From contig NC_052511.1 in NCBI RefSeq assembly GCF_014356525.2, forward strand, positions 15,361,942 to 15,425,941: DNA of 64,000 nucleotides, given 5' to 3'. The translations under genes and the position numbers were made by a program. This DNA comes from Nilaparvata lugens (lineage: Eukaryota > Arthropoda > Insecta > Hemiptera > Delphacidae). This document shows, piece after piece, positions 11,401 through 50,203 of the stretch (its first letter is position 1; each line of letters opens with the position of its first letter). Under the pieces are notes generated by a model. The model did no database searches, was not told the DNA's origin, and saw only the letters and a program-made list of their open reading frames with translations.

Positions 11401-14400
11401 TCTCCAAAATACGTTATACCACCAACGTCATATTGTATAAAACTTCCTTTTTCTTTCCTCATTGATCAGAGAAATGGAAAAATCACATGTCTATCAATCC
11501 ATTTGTGAAAGTAGATAATTTTACTATTTATAGTACATCGTCAATAATGATGACGTTTAGTATCAATTGTTTGTGATTGATAAAGGCTATTGTTGTTTTA
11601 TCAGTCCGCTTCTATTGTTCAATAATATTGAAATTTGGTTAGCGAGTAATAATGTCCAATATTATCTTGTTCGTGATGTCACTTGAATCATTGGCAAATA
11701 CGTCAAATTTGTTTTATTATCAAGGAAGTTGAATAGATACAAAGAACTACCTTGAATATTCAAACGTAAGACTTATCTTATTATTGTTTAATGATACAAT
11801 TATGATTGTATTTAATGTCTACTAGAGAGGGAAAATAGAATGAAATGAATATTATTATGAAATCATCATGATAATCTTATTATCATTGGAAAGCTCTCTG
11901 AAAGTCCATATTATTCATTCAGAAAGAGTGCAATATTTGAACTACGGGTACATAAAATTATGTGCGTGTATTGTATTTATTTCACTTTAATATTACTGTT
12001 TGAATAAAACTCTAGATTGGCCAGTTTTAAATATTGTATCATGTAATCTCAATTGGAAATTTAGATAGCTGAAAAATGCACTCATTAAACACCAAATTGG
12101 GAATGCCAAATAATAATGGCTACTGATAAGGTGATGAAACTAATTTTCATGTCACAGATAATAATGTACGTTGTTTGAATTATTCTTCACACCATGAAAA
12201 TTATACTGCATTTCGGAAAAACTTCCATTGGTTCCATCGAATTTTAAACTAGATTTTTCTCAATTTTTGTTATTTGGTAGGTTTTTCTTCTAAATATTTA
12301 GTAAACATATATATTCATCAATAATATAACTAATAAATTTATTCAAAATGAGAATGTTATTAAGTATAATTCCTATTAAAATTACAATAAAATAAACCAA
12401 TAATTGGTTACTAACTAATAATATTATTTTCCTAATAATCCAATTTCAACTTGAACTCAATGTACATAAAATTCCACCTTATCAATTATCATTCAATTCT
12501 ACTGATTCAGATAAGTCTTTAAAATTCCAAGCTGTTCTAAATGAAATAGCAAACTATTTCCTTTCAATTTTAGCGTCATATTCCACAGATAATACTGAAG
12601 CTCTTGACTCTTGAAAACTTGACTCTTTACAAGAAGTATTAATGTTTGATTTCTGGTAGAAGTACTGAGTGATTGAAAAAATAATGTTGATATATTTTTT
12701 TTGCAGACCTCGTCCAGTCAATAACGGCGTATTCCATGTGGTGTCCTCAATCATCCAGAAGGAGCAAGTGACTGGCTTATGGCGTGGAATGATTCCTGTA
12801 AGTTTATTTCGTCATAAATAAATCAGCTTATAACAATTATCGTAGCATTCAATTTATTTGAACTGGATGTAAGTGTGATCGTATATAATTTATTTATAAA
12901 ATGCTACCAAGTTGATAATTGTGTCAATTTCTCAATTAATCAGCTTCCTTACATTCATCCTAATCCCATGTCAAGTTTTCAATTAGATAATTTGTTTTAA
13001 TTAGTTCACACAATTAAATAATATGTTCAAATATATATCGTGATTTGGATACATTCTAGAACAAGAACACAGACATAAAAGGCTAACTTCTTATCGCTCT
13101 AGTATCTCTAATTATTTATCATTTTTAAATAGAAACTACTACCATTTGGTTGATTTTTTTATTGGAGAACATGAATTATTATTGTTTCTGAATTGTTTCA
13201 AATAACACTTTATTTATTGTTTTGGGAGATTCGTTAATGAATAGAATACAATAGTTTGATGATTATATTATTTATGTTGCAGTCGATCTCAAGATGTGTA
13301 CCTGGAGTTGGCCTCTACTTTGCATCACTGCATTATCTGAAAGGAGTTTTTGTTGGCAACGATGGCAAGAATAAGCCTTCATCCATTCAAGCTATATTGA
13401 TTGGAATGACTGCTCGAAGCATCAGTGGTGTCTGCCTTATTCCAATGACTGTAATCAAGACACGATATGAGGTAATTGAGCTAAACTGATCCTATTAATT
13501 ATTCATTTCAACCAAGTACTTGTTATATTTTTTATTGTAGGTTTATTTACACCTCATCATCTCTCTCATAACTTAAACAAAATCCAGCTATCATATAGAA
13601 ATCACACTCAGCAAAATTGCCACTATTTTTTTTTTTTTTTTTACTTATAAGCTTATCACTTAGATTTCCTGAATTGATAACTGTTTTCAATACTTTACAG
13701 CGTTGTTATTTTTCAACCTCTTCAGTACTTAACGCTATTATACACATTCGACAAAACTTGATTTGGCCTCAAAATTAAGTAATGGCCTCAAAATATGACA
13801 ATTTCATTTTTAATACCATAACATCTTTACACACATACAAACACCCAAGATTTCTACATCACACTAAGGCCCGGTTGCACAAATGCCGGTTAAATTTTAA
13901 TTGTGATTAATTCCACGAAGAGTACCAATCAGAGAAGGCGTTTCTGAAAAGACATCTTCTCCGATTGGTTCTCGTGAAATTAAAATTTGACCGGCTTTTG
14001 TGCAACCGTTACAAATTCTACATTTGATAACAGTTTTATTTTCAACATCCAAACAGCATCATATTGTAGGCTATACGGTTTTAATCAAAATATATAATTG
14101 ATATTTTTTATAATCATTATTTATAGGTAAGCCCACCTACCTTCTAATCTAATAATTTTTACATACATTATACCTCCCACCTTCTGTAATAATTGAATTT
14201 TCCACTTATTGATTCATTTATTTGTAATACATTGTATACCTAAATCTTCTGAACCACATACTTCGGCAAAACCTGTACTTGTCTCAATGGTTGATAAATA
14301 TTACTCTATTACGATCATAATTGAAGCCGAAATCAAATCAATTTATTTGCCATTTGAACAAAAACAATAAAAAAAATATTTAATAAAAGAAGCTTATAAC

Positions 14401-16610
14401 ATTGATTTCAAATTAATCACAAGTGAGATCTGAAATGAATTATAAATAGATAGGCCTATACAAAACCTAAATTCTATAAAACAGTCTTATTGCACTCTTC
14501 TTGTATTAATTCGCAGATTAAACAATAGAAATACAATTCCAATTAACACTCGTTAACCTAATATCCTTACTTTGTTCATCGTTTCTGATTGCGGCCGCTA
14601 CAAGTACAATAATTTTAATAGTTATTAATCACATTCCTATAATTCATCCTTTGTAAATCCTTTTACATCCTTTGATTTTTGTACATAATTTCAAATCGAA
14701 TCTCTGTGTTACTTTTCAGAGCGGTCACTACAAATACACCAGTATCCCCTCAGCTGCGCTGCAGATCTACCGGCAGGAGGGGGCCCGAGGCCTGACCTGT
14801 GGTCTGCTCCCCACCCTGGCTCGCGACGCCCCCTTCTCAGGCATCTACTTCATGTTCTACTCGCAGCTGCAGGCGCTGGTGCCGGCCGACATGACACAGT
14901 GCCAGTCGCTCGCTAACTTCGGGTGCGGGGTGGCTGCCGGCATCCTCGCGTCCACTGTCACTCAGCCCGCTGACGTCATCAAGACCAAGATGCAGCTCTA
15001 TCCAAACAAGTTCGCGTCGCTGCCGGGGGTGCTTGTCTACGTGCATAAGGTGAGTACAGTACAATTATTTATTTATTTTTTATTTAAGGTTGATGCCATA
15101 GAGAAAAGATAGCATAAGTAGATATCCTATGGTATAGGTCGATAATGTTTCAAATTTCAAGCCGATTTCTTGTTATCTCAAGACTGCTGATTATTATTAC
15201 CGTTTTGGCCGGGTGTAAGAACGGCATGGTATGAGAGACTTGCATTGCTTTAAGAAAAAAACACTTGGACTATCAGCTTGAGTTAACATTGAAGATTGGA
15301 CCATAAACGCCTATATTATGTGATATCTTCATGTTTTATCTTTGCTCTATGGTGATGTCCACATGAGCTCTAGGATTGTGCGTGGATAATGAGACAGATG
15401 AGTGAACATTCAGCTTTAGATGGGTTTCGAACCACCGTGAAGCGATTTTCAAATTCATAAACTCATACTTGGAGGAGTTCGGCTCTTGAAGTGGTCCTTC
15501 TTACATAGGGAGAAATTTTTTGTACAATGAAACAATAGTGGCAATATGGGAACAATATTTATAATGGTGACAATTTTTAAAATATGAAAAAATTATTGTT
15601 TTGATATCGAAAAGCGTAGTAAAGAAATGTGGTAAATCTAGGTTTGTGGAGATTTTAGTGATCCACAACTCTCATAAACTGGTTTTAGAACCGTTCAAAA
15701 ATTATTATGAATAATATTGTACTGTCGTTCTCTTGTAAATCATCACCGATAATTATTTTTCCAGGTGTAAAATAATAACTCTTTTATTTCCAGAAATATG
15801 GAATCAAAGGATACTTCAAAGGACTTGGACCAAGAATGCTCAGGAAAACTCTGATTGCTGCTATGGCTTGGACTCTGTACGAAAAGGTGAGCTAAATAAA
15901 ATTATTAATTTTCTGAAAGACAATCATTTTCAGAATGAGATACAATAATATTAATTTTATATTATGAATTAGGTACATGATAAAAACTTAGACGGAAGAT
16001 GCTACCCTCCAACACATAACCTTTCCTCGTATTGATTAGTATGCTTTAGTAAAGTTGGTTTATGATTACTATACTTAAATTTTCTATAGCAAGTAGATCT
16101 GTTTCATTCGATGATTTTTGTTCCCCAATTTCAATTTTAAAAAAGTGTAGAATATTTTATTTTGAGAAATTTTAAATTTAATCTTGAATTCTCTCATCCA
16201 CTTTTTCTATACTTTATTTGCATTTGATATAAGTACCTGATACCTGAATATGAAATAATATTTTTTCACCAACTTATTTCAAGTCCTTTTATGACATGAC
16301 TTGAATTTAATTTTCAAATTCCTTTAAATATCATCAGTGTATAAGAAAGTATTCTTGTTTGTCGAATTTAAATGAATTCCAAATTCAATACAAATATTTT
16401 TGATTCAACTATTCAGTATGTCAAGGCTAAGGTAGCCAGCCTATTCTAATGTCAAGATTTAAAGGATGAAATAGAGTGATTTTTCTCACAAACTTTTCGT
16501 TATTTCTTATCTGGTGAAATTCTGAAAAATCAATTTTTATAGTCTCCCAACTAAATATAATGTGTTTATTCTCTTTTTTCCAGGCGACAGTGTCCATGGG
16601 GTTGAAGTGA
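8396..16610 (+). CDS. SLC25A38: Mitochondrial glycine carrier, SLC25A38/Hem25 family, seven exons
   Basis: Exons 8396-8407, 10992-11113, 12707-12797, 13283-13471, 14720-15049, 15794-15886 and 16584-16610 join with GT/AG introns in matching phase to give 287 aa. The family imports glycine into the mitochondrial matrix for the first step of haem synthesis and sits in the inner membrane with six helices. The three carrier signatures are [10 protein letters not shown] (exon 2), [10 protein letters not shown] (exon 4, lacking the usual acidic residue, as I recall for human SLC25A38) and [10 protein letters not shown] (exon 5). Segments [25 protein letters not shown] and [10 protein letters not shown] are diagnostic of this subfamily. 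Human SLC25A38 is 304 aa, so the length fits. The first exon encodes only four residues (MAYE). Identification is strong; the very short first exon is the least certain part. Confidence 0.95.
8446..8606 (-). repeat. Dispersed repeat fragment with (ATC)n end, LINE 3'-end-like
   Basis: A short ATC microsatellite (8454-8470) is followed by CTACAGCCCATGTGGAGCCT and related sequence. A diverged copy lies at 23449-23592. A simple-repeat end joined to a unique body resembles the 3' end of a non-LTR element on the minus strand. Family not identified. Confidence 0.5.
9132..9181. repeat. Short hairpin, 16-bp arms
   Basis: AAAGACGTTCGTCATT at 9132-9147 is the exact complement of 9166-9181, with an 18-base loop, in SLC25A38 intron 1. 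Confidence 0.75.
10556..10735 (-). repeat. SINE-like tail fragment (GTCGGTCCCGGCT family)
   Basis: On the minus strand this stretch reads TTATCGGAT, AAGTCGGTCCCGGCT, ACAGTCGT and CCCATTGACGGC in order. The same order is found at 22195-22352. Related copies lie at 37700-37862 and 49815-49950. No coding is seen. Confidence 0.7.
10992..11113 (+). CDS. SLC25A38: SLC25A38 exon 2
   Basis: Acceptor TTTTTCCAG and donor GTGAGTC. Encodes helix 1 and the first carrier signature (FLAGSFSGT then [10 protein letters not shown]). It ends after two bases of a codon. Confidence 0.95.
11230..11305. repeat. Two tandem copies of a 38-bp unit
   Basis: AGTCACGTCAAAGATGAACC and the following bases repeat exactly with a 38-bp period in SLC25A38 intron 2. 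Confidence 0.9.
12707..12797 (+). CDS. SLC25A38: SLC25A38 exon 3
   Basis: Acceptor TTTTTTGCAG and donor GTAAGTTT; 91 nt completes the codon split from exon 2 and ends in phase 0. It encodes the matrix loop and short helix of repeat 1, with GLWRGMIP before helix 2. Confidence 0.95.
13283..13471 (+). CDS. SLC25A38: SLC25A38 exon 4
   Basis: 189 nt, phase 0 at both ends, acceptor ATGTTGCAG, donor GTAATTG. Encodes helix 2 ([13 protein letters not shown]) and helix 3 with the second signature [10 protein letters not shown]. Confidence 0.95.
13866..14010. repeat. Palindromic MITE-like element, family A copy 1
   Basis: Ends GGCCCGGTTGCACAAA and TTTTGTGCAACCG are inverted. The interior is also near-palindromic, with CCAATCAGAGAAGGCG facing TCTTCTCCGATTGGTTC. 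Other copies: 26669-26837, 34171-34308, 35664-35820 and an interrupted copy at 23880-24312. No coding. Confidence 0.85.
14720..15049 (+). CDS. SLC25A38: SLC25A38 exon 5, GC-rich
   Basis: 330 nt, phase 0 at both ends, acceptor ACTTTTCAG, donor GTGAGTAC. Encodes the repeat-2 matrix helix, helix 4 ([15 protein letters not shown]) and helix 5 with [10 protein letters not shown]. Third codon positions are nearly all G or C, unlike exons 2, 4 and 6 of the same gene. Confidence 0.95.
15096..15352. repeat. MITE-like element, family B copy 1
   Basis: Inverted ends CCATAGAGAAAAGATAGC and TTTATCTTTGCTCTATGG enclose internal inverted segments (AAGCCGAT / ATCAGCTTGAG). Related copies are nested at 23918-24190 and, as a short 64-bp form, at 26358-26421. 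Confidence 0.8.
15353..15470 (+). repeat. tRNA-like SINE candidate (GATGCCCACATGAG family)
   Basis: Begins GGTGATGTCCACATGAGCTC and contains GGGTTTCGAACCACC, which resembles an internal RNA polymerase III B box. Fragments with the same opening lie near 25245-25345, 45952-46010, 56195-56235 and 58795-58885; the last also keeps a GTTCAAACC box. Confidence 0.45.
15794..15886 (+). CDS. SLC25A38: SLC25A38 exon 6
   Basis: 93 nt, phase 0 at both ends, acceptor TTTATTTCCAG, donor GTGAGC. Encodes [18 protein letters not shown] and helix 6 ([10 protein letters not shown]). Confidence 0.95.
16584..16610 (+). CDS. SLC25A38: SLC25A38 exon 7 (last codons and stop)
   Basis: Acceptor TTTTTTCCAG, then eight codons ATVSMGLK and TGA. 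The MGLK end resembles the C-terminus of the human protein. Confidence 0.9.
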   Translation, partial: ATVSMGLK

Positions 16611-17905
16611 GATAGTAGATTGCACCTGTAGTTTGCTGGATTGGAAGTCCATCAGATGTTTCTCCTGTTTACAGCTTCAGCTGAAGCTTAACTACTTTCA
16701 GAAGTTTGCTACTGAAGATATATTCAACTTCGCATAAAATCTATCAAGATGTGTCTTTGAAACATCTCTGTAACAGCGAAATACTAACTATCAGGAAATT
16801 TGTTTCTAGAATATTCTTGTTCACAATTTTCTGCTCTGTTTGTTCAAAGATGTTCTGAATTATTGCTGATGTAAACAGTTCATAATTCAGTTCCAAACAA
16901 TGAATATGGAAAATTACTTGTTGGTTTCTTTGAATACTAAATAAGTATCTAATTAGTATACTAAATTACTATCTAATTTTAGTATACTAAATTAGAATTT
17001 CATCTAATACTAAATTTGTCATTGAAACTTGAAGTCGACATTGGAGTGCATTAGTTACAACATGGAAGTTGCTTAATGTTCACTTGCGATGTAACTATGA
17101 AAACATTGAAATAATGTTTCAAAACATTAGTAGTCATAAAGTCCTCTGTATGAATATTCAATCACACTTGACTTACTATTAGAAATTTGAACAGTATTAT
17201 TATCTGAGTATTACAGGTAAAATTGCACAAAATAAATTTGATAAAATTTCATTCAGAGCTCAAATCCAAAAAATGAAAAACATCTTGTTAGAATTACAAT
17301 AAGAATTCTGGTTTTATGTTTGAAACTATTAATTCTATTGATGCAATCAGAGTTACTACAGAATTCTACTGATGTAATCAGAGTATGTATTTAGAGTTAC
17401 CATTACCTAAACCATCTACATTTTTTGGGTCTCTAGTCGCTTAAAAGAAGAACTATGAAATGGAATGAAAATAAAATTGAAATGCTAATCTACATTAATT
17501 GAGTATTATACTCATTGGAAGTTCTATCACATCATTTTTTGTTTTATATAATTATATATACATATTAGTAATCAGTGCTTGCATGAATTGATGCAATTTC
17601 TGAGGCTTTATTGGACACGCCTTTTCTATTGTGATATTAGAATGTAAATACTGTAGTTTCAAATTTATTGTACACATAATTATTTTGCAAATATTTCTAG
17701 TAATTGATTAAAATTAAAACCTCTTACAAATATTGTAAATTGACTTTTTCTTTGTTTAGTTTTAGTGAGTTATTTTTTGACAAAATACAAAATCATATGT
17801 ATTTTTCTACAAATATGTGTTATTATATTGTACATATTATAAAAGTATAGATGTTATTTTGAAATTTGAAAAAGTTTATGAAATAAAATGTTATTTTATA
17901 AAGTT
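16611..17905 (+). other. SLC25A38: SLC25A38 3' untranslated region (probable)
   Basis: AT-rich sequence after the stop codon with polyadenylation hexamers AATAAA at 17231-17236 and 17882-17887. The second is followed by a T-rich stretch, so a 3' UTR of about 0.6-1.3 kb is likely. No other gene is seen here. Confidence 0.5.
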
Positions 17906-18840
17906 CATATCACTGAGTTCTTTATACCGTAGTTTACTCTAATATGAAGTGTTTCGAGAAATTTCCTGGTGGATGATAGTCCATAAAGAGAGGAACAAGA
18001 ATCTGTGATTAGATTGGAGAATTTCAAAAGATTAGTTCAGAAGATTTTATAGACATTCAAAAATTGCAAATGCAAAACAATGATTGTCCCACATCTCTTG
18101 AAAGGATGTGCATATTCAAAACCTGACTGAATATCCTTGTTTCCTGCTGATAACATGATCTAGCTACATGAATTATAATCTTCAAAAATGTATCTTTAAG
18201 CGAAAAAATCCACTTGTAACTAAATTCAAGAACGCCTGTGATGAAGAAGTATTTCATAGTGAGAAGCAGCTAAATCGATAATATCCCCTCTTTCGTACAA
18301 AACCCTGATTAGCGTTTTCAAGAAGATTTGCTCGTTGAACCCTCAAATTTTCTATGTTTTTTGTAGGCTGAATGTTTCATATCAAAAAGTACTTGCCTCT
18401 CTTTCGCAGCAGTGTTTCGAAGCAAAGTTGGACTTTGATCTGACAATTTTGAAATGGCTACCTATATCTCCTGAACTGGAGCGAATATTGAAAATATGAT
18501 TGCAGATTCGTGTTCCTCGCATCTAGGAGCAAAAGTCTCACAGAAATCGAATTATGTTTCACTTGACTCTGTCAAGGAGTTATATTGTAGAGAATGAAAC
18601 AATCGCTCATTCTCTGGTCGATCATGGCTCTTGGGGTCCAAGAATCTTTCGTTAGATTAGAAAATTTGCTCCAAAAAGTCAAATTGCAAGACTTGAATTG
18701 TCCTCGTCTCTTGAACGGCTACGAATTTTCAAAATCTGACTAGATATACAAATATTCTTGTTTCTCTCTTATAATAATAATTATTAAGTGGCACCATCCA
18801 CTTACAACGCTAATCTAAGTTTACTTGAAGTGAAGGTTGA
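17906..18840. repeat. Intergenic DNA with two diverged direct repeats
   Basis: Segments 17985-18150 and 18640-18770 are similar in the same direction; both contain a CTCTTGAA and TTTTCAAAAYCTGACT-like order. No gene is seen between the two convergent genes. Confidence 0.4.
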
Positions 18841-18841
18841 A

Positions 18842-19180
18842 TTTATTGTAATATGTTGCATTCCAAGTTCAAACCGCCAGCTGGTCAATCTCCGTTTGAG
18901 CTGAGATAGTGCATACGGTCTTTGAAGTTCAGAAAGTTCAGAGGATATCAATCATCAAAAAATACAAATTTCATAGATTTCCAATTCAATTTATACAATA
19001 ATATATATTAAAAATACATTATACAGAATAACAGTATAGTTTGAATAAATACAAGGTATTTTTACAAATAATGATAGTAATAGTTATGAACAAGCAACAC
19101 ATCCAATGGTGTGGAGATATTTCATCATAAATACATCGTCAGATTACACTTTTTTCTAAAATTGTCATATCTAATGGACA
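18842..19180 (-). other. FPS: FPS 3' untranslated region (probable)
   Basis: Sequence after the kinase stop codon on the minus strand. The only AATAAA hexamer close by (minus strand) is at 18842-18847, giving a 3' UTR of about 340 nt. Confidence 0.4.
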
Positions 19181-46138
<26,958 letters not shown>

Positions 46139-46467
46139 CTGAAACAGAAGAAATTTTTAAATTACTCATCAAATTCTACAATGGATTATCAATAAGTATT
46201 AATTTGAAATCAAACCAACTACCTACTAAAGTTATATCAAAGTATAATTTTTCTGAAAATCAGGCTATTTTTAAACTAACTAGATTCAAAAACACTTGCG
46301 CTAGATACAACGATAACTTGATACAATTTTAATACTAATCATCACACACTTTCAAATTCCCATTTCTAGTCCTAATATTCCCAATAATGGTATTCTATAC
46401 TTTTCCAAAGTAGCATAATTCATTATGAGAAGAGATGATGTGGTATTTCTCCATACTTGAAAGAATA

Positions 46468-46652
46468 AAGCTGCGTTTACACCAAAGTTATTAGCAAAGT
46501 GACTTAATCCTTATAGATTCTATTAGATTGAACATAACTTATCATACACACATGATGATCATATGTGTTTGTCAAGCTCCGTTCAATCTAATAGAATCTA
46601 TCAGGATTAAGTTATTAACATTTTGTTAATAACTTTGGTGTAAACCCAGCTT
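46468..46652. repeat. Palindromic MITE, 185 bp
   Basis: AAGCTGCGTTTACACCAAAG left and CTTTGGTGTAAACCCAGCTT right, with GATTCTATTAGATTGAAC facing GTTCAATCTAATAGAATC. A related half lies at 42690-42795. Confidence 0.9.
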
Positions 46653-48160
46653 AAGACTTTGATGTTATCAATAGTGATATTTAATAATTCAATTTAATGT
46701 ATTAAATAATTATGGAATTGTAGAGTTTCGCTTTCTTCAAGCCATCCCCACCTCACATCCTATTATCATTTCAGTTCACTATAAAACCTTAAATGGATTC
46801 TTCCATTGCCTATCAGTACCTACTGATTAATTGGTTCCCAGTTTTATTTCTACGTTGACCTTCTTCAATCTACAGAGGATAGGAAAGGTTTCCTTCACAT
46901 CTTCAATGAGAAAAAATATGAGATAGTAAAGTTCTTAATTACGGTAATTCTTCATTAATTCTGTATTTATAAAACACAAGATCTCCAATCCTTATTAATC
47001 ATAATATCATACATGGCAGAAATGATCATTCACCAAGGACTCACACGAATACTACTGTAAGTTTTTTAAGAGATCAGAGACATCATTATAAATACTTTGA
47101 TAAAAGGTGGTAGGACTTTCTAATTCTCATAAAGATATACCAAAGAGATCATATCACAAACATAGAACACCGATGCTATAGAAGAGTTTTTGATAGGTAG
47201 ATACGCTGAACCCATTCTATACTTTGCAATGTATACTTTAATTTCTATACTTTCCCATTTTATACTTTAATTTTGATCGACTTAATTATAGTGTGGAATA
47301 TCATAGGCCTAAAATAATCTGACAATTCTCACAAAGATATACCAAAGATATCATATCTCAAACATAGAACACTGAAGCTATAGAAAAGTTTTTGATAGTT
47401 AGATACGCTGTTCCCATTCTATACTTTGCAATCTAATCTGCAGTGTAGTTAATTAGTACTTTTGAAAACTGTCGGCACTATTCTCCCCGTTTCAAAGCAC
47501 GAAGATTGGCATATTTGTTTCGTGAGTTTAGTCATGCTATTATTACCAACTCGAGTCCTATCTGTGCTTCGGCTATTAAGCAGCCCAACAACCACCAACT
47601 AAACAACTACCGCGAGAAGAGCAACTACAAGTTATTTCCGTACCAAACTCAGTATCTATTATTTTTCTTTGTTCCGCACAAGTTTCCGAGACCAATGCAC
47701 TGTTTCAGATGATAATTTAGTCCCATGTCGAGAAAGGCTTGTTGGAAAAATAATGTATGGACAGACAGACAACAATAAAAGCAAATTGAACGAGGCCTGT
47801 TGAAAATCGGGAGAGTCCTTCAATTGAGTTTTTTCATAAAAAGTCCGTAAATTTGAATATTGAACGATGTAGACACGTTGTGAATTACCATGCTATTCAA
47901 GTTTGAGCAGCTTGTACTGAAGAATAACAGATTAAATTAAGAATGGATAAGTCAGGAAGAAGTCTATATGACAACTAAGAGTGGGAGGAAGAGACATACG
48001 AAAAATAAGAAAAAAGAGAGAATGTACGATTCAGAAAATAGAGGAGTTGACAAAAAAGGGGGAAGTGACAAAGGATGAAGAAAATGCCTAATTTGTGTAA
48101 ACAATATCAATTCTTCAAAGATTTTACTTGCATACGAGAAATTATAAATACAATATAAAA
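46653..48160. other. Intergenic or FPS-intron DNA without recognised gene
   Basis: AT-rich. A diverged direct repeat is visible (47100-47230 and 47330-47430, both with CAAAGATATACCAAAGA-like and GATACGCTG segments). 47470-47740 is less AT-rich but has no convincing frame. Confidence 0.4.
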
Positions 48161-48164
48161 ACGT

Positions 48165-48282
48165 TTAGTACCCTTTTATTAAAAACTTTAAATATTCAAA
48201 ATATTTACTTGAAAATGACCTATGGTCGAAACTAGTCGTTAAAATATTTTAAAGTTTTTGATAAAAGGGTACTAAAAGGGTT
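48165..48282. repeat. Inverted-repeat element with central GAAAC hairpin
   Basis: TAGTACCCTTTTATTAAAAA left faces TTTTTGATAAAAGGGTACTA right. The centre reads CTTGAAAATGACC, TAT, GGTCGAAAC, a small GACC/GGTC stem followed by GAAAC. Confidence 0.8.
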
Positions 48283-48539
48283 TATATTGTTTTTATTTGA
48301 ATCAAGTAGCCCATATAAGCGAAGTGTTTTGTTTTTTTTTGAGAAACTATATTATACAGTGTAAATTTTGAATTTCTCAAGTTTTGAAGTGGATCAGGTT
48401 GAATATCATGTATTCCATCCAACCTTGCAAATCATCTATCACTATCACCCACCTCATTACCCACACACAAGCCTAGAATTTTAAGACACTTTTCTGCCAA
48501 ATTAGCTCATGTGGACATCACCCTCATGAAAAAATCACT

Positions 48540-48940
48540 ATCACGATATACAAAGGAGAGATACTTAAGGTGACTATGAATAGACCCAATAGATTTGAAT
48601 CTCTTGAGAATTAAACTAGCTCAGGTCAAACATATATATTACAAACAAACAAATCAGCATGATAATACAGAGGAATACAGATGACTATGAATATACCCAA
48701 AAGATTTGAATCTCTTAAGAATTAAACTAGTTCAGGTCAAACATATATTAAAACAAACATATCAGTATCAAAATATACAAAGGAATACAGGTGACTATGA
48801 ATAGACCCGATAGATTTGAATCTCTTGAGAATTAAACTAGTTCAGGTCAAACATATATTAAAACAAACATATCAGTATCAAAATATACAAAAGAATACAG
48901 GTGACTATGAGTGGATCCGAGAGATTTAGCCATTTAGCGG
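48540..48940. repeat. Three and a partial tandem copies of a 110-bp unit
   Basis: AGGTGACTATGAATAGACCC-type starts at 48568, 48679, 48789 and 48899. The unit contains TTTGAATCTCTTGAGAATTA and CAGGTCAAACATATATTA. Confidence 0.9.
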
Positions 48941-48944
48941 CAAT

Positions 48945-49060
48945 AGCTTGATGACGAAGAACCACCGCTGACTATGGCACAAATTCCTGGCAACCCATCA
49001 TGAAGAAAAGTTGTGCCATTAAATTGCCGCCTGTTTATGAATCGTTGATCTTGGCCGCAG
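48945..49060. other. Potentially structured stretch beside hairpin a
   Basis: GCGGCAAT (near 48938) can pair with ATTGCCGC (near 49023), and inside it GGCACAA can pair with TTGTGCC, giving two nested stems. Not AT-rich. No coding assigned. Confidence 0.3.
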
Positions 49061-49069
49061 ACCTGTCGT

Positions 49070-49162
49070 GATGGTCACATTCACTTTAAACTGTCAGCAT
49101 AGGTTGAATGGGAGGCAATAATGTTATATGTGAGGAATACTGACAACTTGGAAGTGACCATC
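49070..49162 (-). ncRNA. Hairpin a of the CTGTCAGCATT cluster
   Basis: GATGGTCAC at the start pairs with GTGACCATC at the end and ACTGTCAGCAT pairs with ATACTGACA. The 36-base loop carries GGTTGAATGGGAGGCAAT, the complement of the conserved 3' arm of other copies, so this copy is inverted relative to most. Whether it is transcribed is unknown. Confidence 0.45.
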
Positions 49163-49659
49163 CTCACATGGCTTCAAAACCAAACAAGCTGTTAGGAATC
49201 CAAAGAGAAGAAAAACCCGTCCCACAAGATGTGGGTTAATAGTTCACACATATGTCCAACGGTCAGCATATTATCCAAATTTTTCGACCCAATTCTTTTA
49301 TCTCTTCCAATGCTATTTAACATCCACCATCAAAATAATACTTATTATCAAACACAACTTGCTTCCAAGTAGTGAAGATCTGTAAATGCAAACCGGTTGA
49401 GTCGTTGACCCGCATAGGGAAAAAGCATACGGCAAATATACAAAATTATCTTAACGATAATGCATAAAACCTGCATAGTACTGGTAACATGTTCCAGGTT
49501 GATTTTATTACTTCTGTCTGCCGTAATCGCCATGAACCTGCACTATCGTTCAAGTTCAATGTGCTCTATCATAAATTACGCATTATTATGGCCTAATATG
49601 CATCTTAAATTCAAATTGAATGGCTGTTCAAATGCTCCAGACTTTGATTATTCTTTCAG

Positions 49660-49735
49660 CAATGATTCTAATAGTAATTCTTATAGTGATTCTAATAGTG
49701 ATTCTTAATAGTGATTCTTATAGTGATTCTAATAC
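49660..49735. repeat. Minisatellite of about 15-bp units (TAGTGATTCT)
   Basis: Five units of TAGTGATTCTTA / TAGTGATTCTAA in a row. Confidence 0.9.
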
Positions 49736-49814
49736 TATGAATGTACAAACTATTGGTGCAAAGTCGCTTGTCCCTCACTACAGAGTCCCTACAAGAAGGT
49801 CCCTAGCTTGAGAT

Positions 49815-49950
49815 ATATTTTTTTGGCCGAGACCGACACTCTATCGGTCCCGTCTGCCGAAAAAGCAGTCGTTAGGTCATGTCAGATCAGTTGAGACCTG
49901 AAAACTCTGACACCAGAGCTGAGCCAACCAGGTCACTCGATATTATTATT
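49815..49950 (+). repeat. SINE-like tail fragment (GTCGGTCCCGGCT relatives)
   Basis: TATCGGTCCCGTCTG, AAGCAGTCGTTAGGTCATGT, GAGACCTGAAAACTCTGAC and GAGCTGAGCCAACCAGG; same family and order as 37700-37862. Confidence 0.7.
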
Positions 49951-50203
49951 ATATTGTGGCCATTCAAAAAATATAATATAAGAACACTATTACAAGATAG
50001 ATTCCCTTCATTGATTGCTTTACTTCTGGACATAAAACCAATGTTTTCTAATATTTTTAGATGATACCAAAAATAGTCTTTTAAATTATTGTGGAATTGA
50101 ACTGACCATACCTGAAAAAATATTACAAGGGTCGATAATAGGGTGAAATCAAATATATTAGCGGCTGGTTGAACATTGATTTCAAGTGGTCTAGAATTTA
50201 CAA

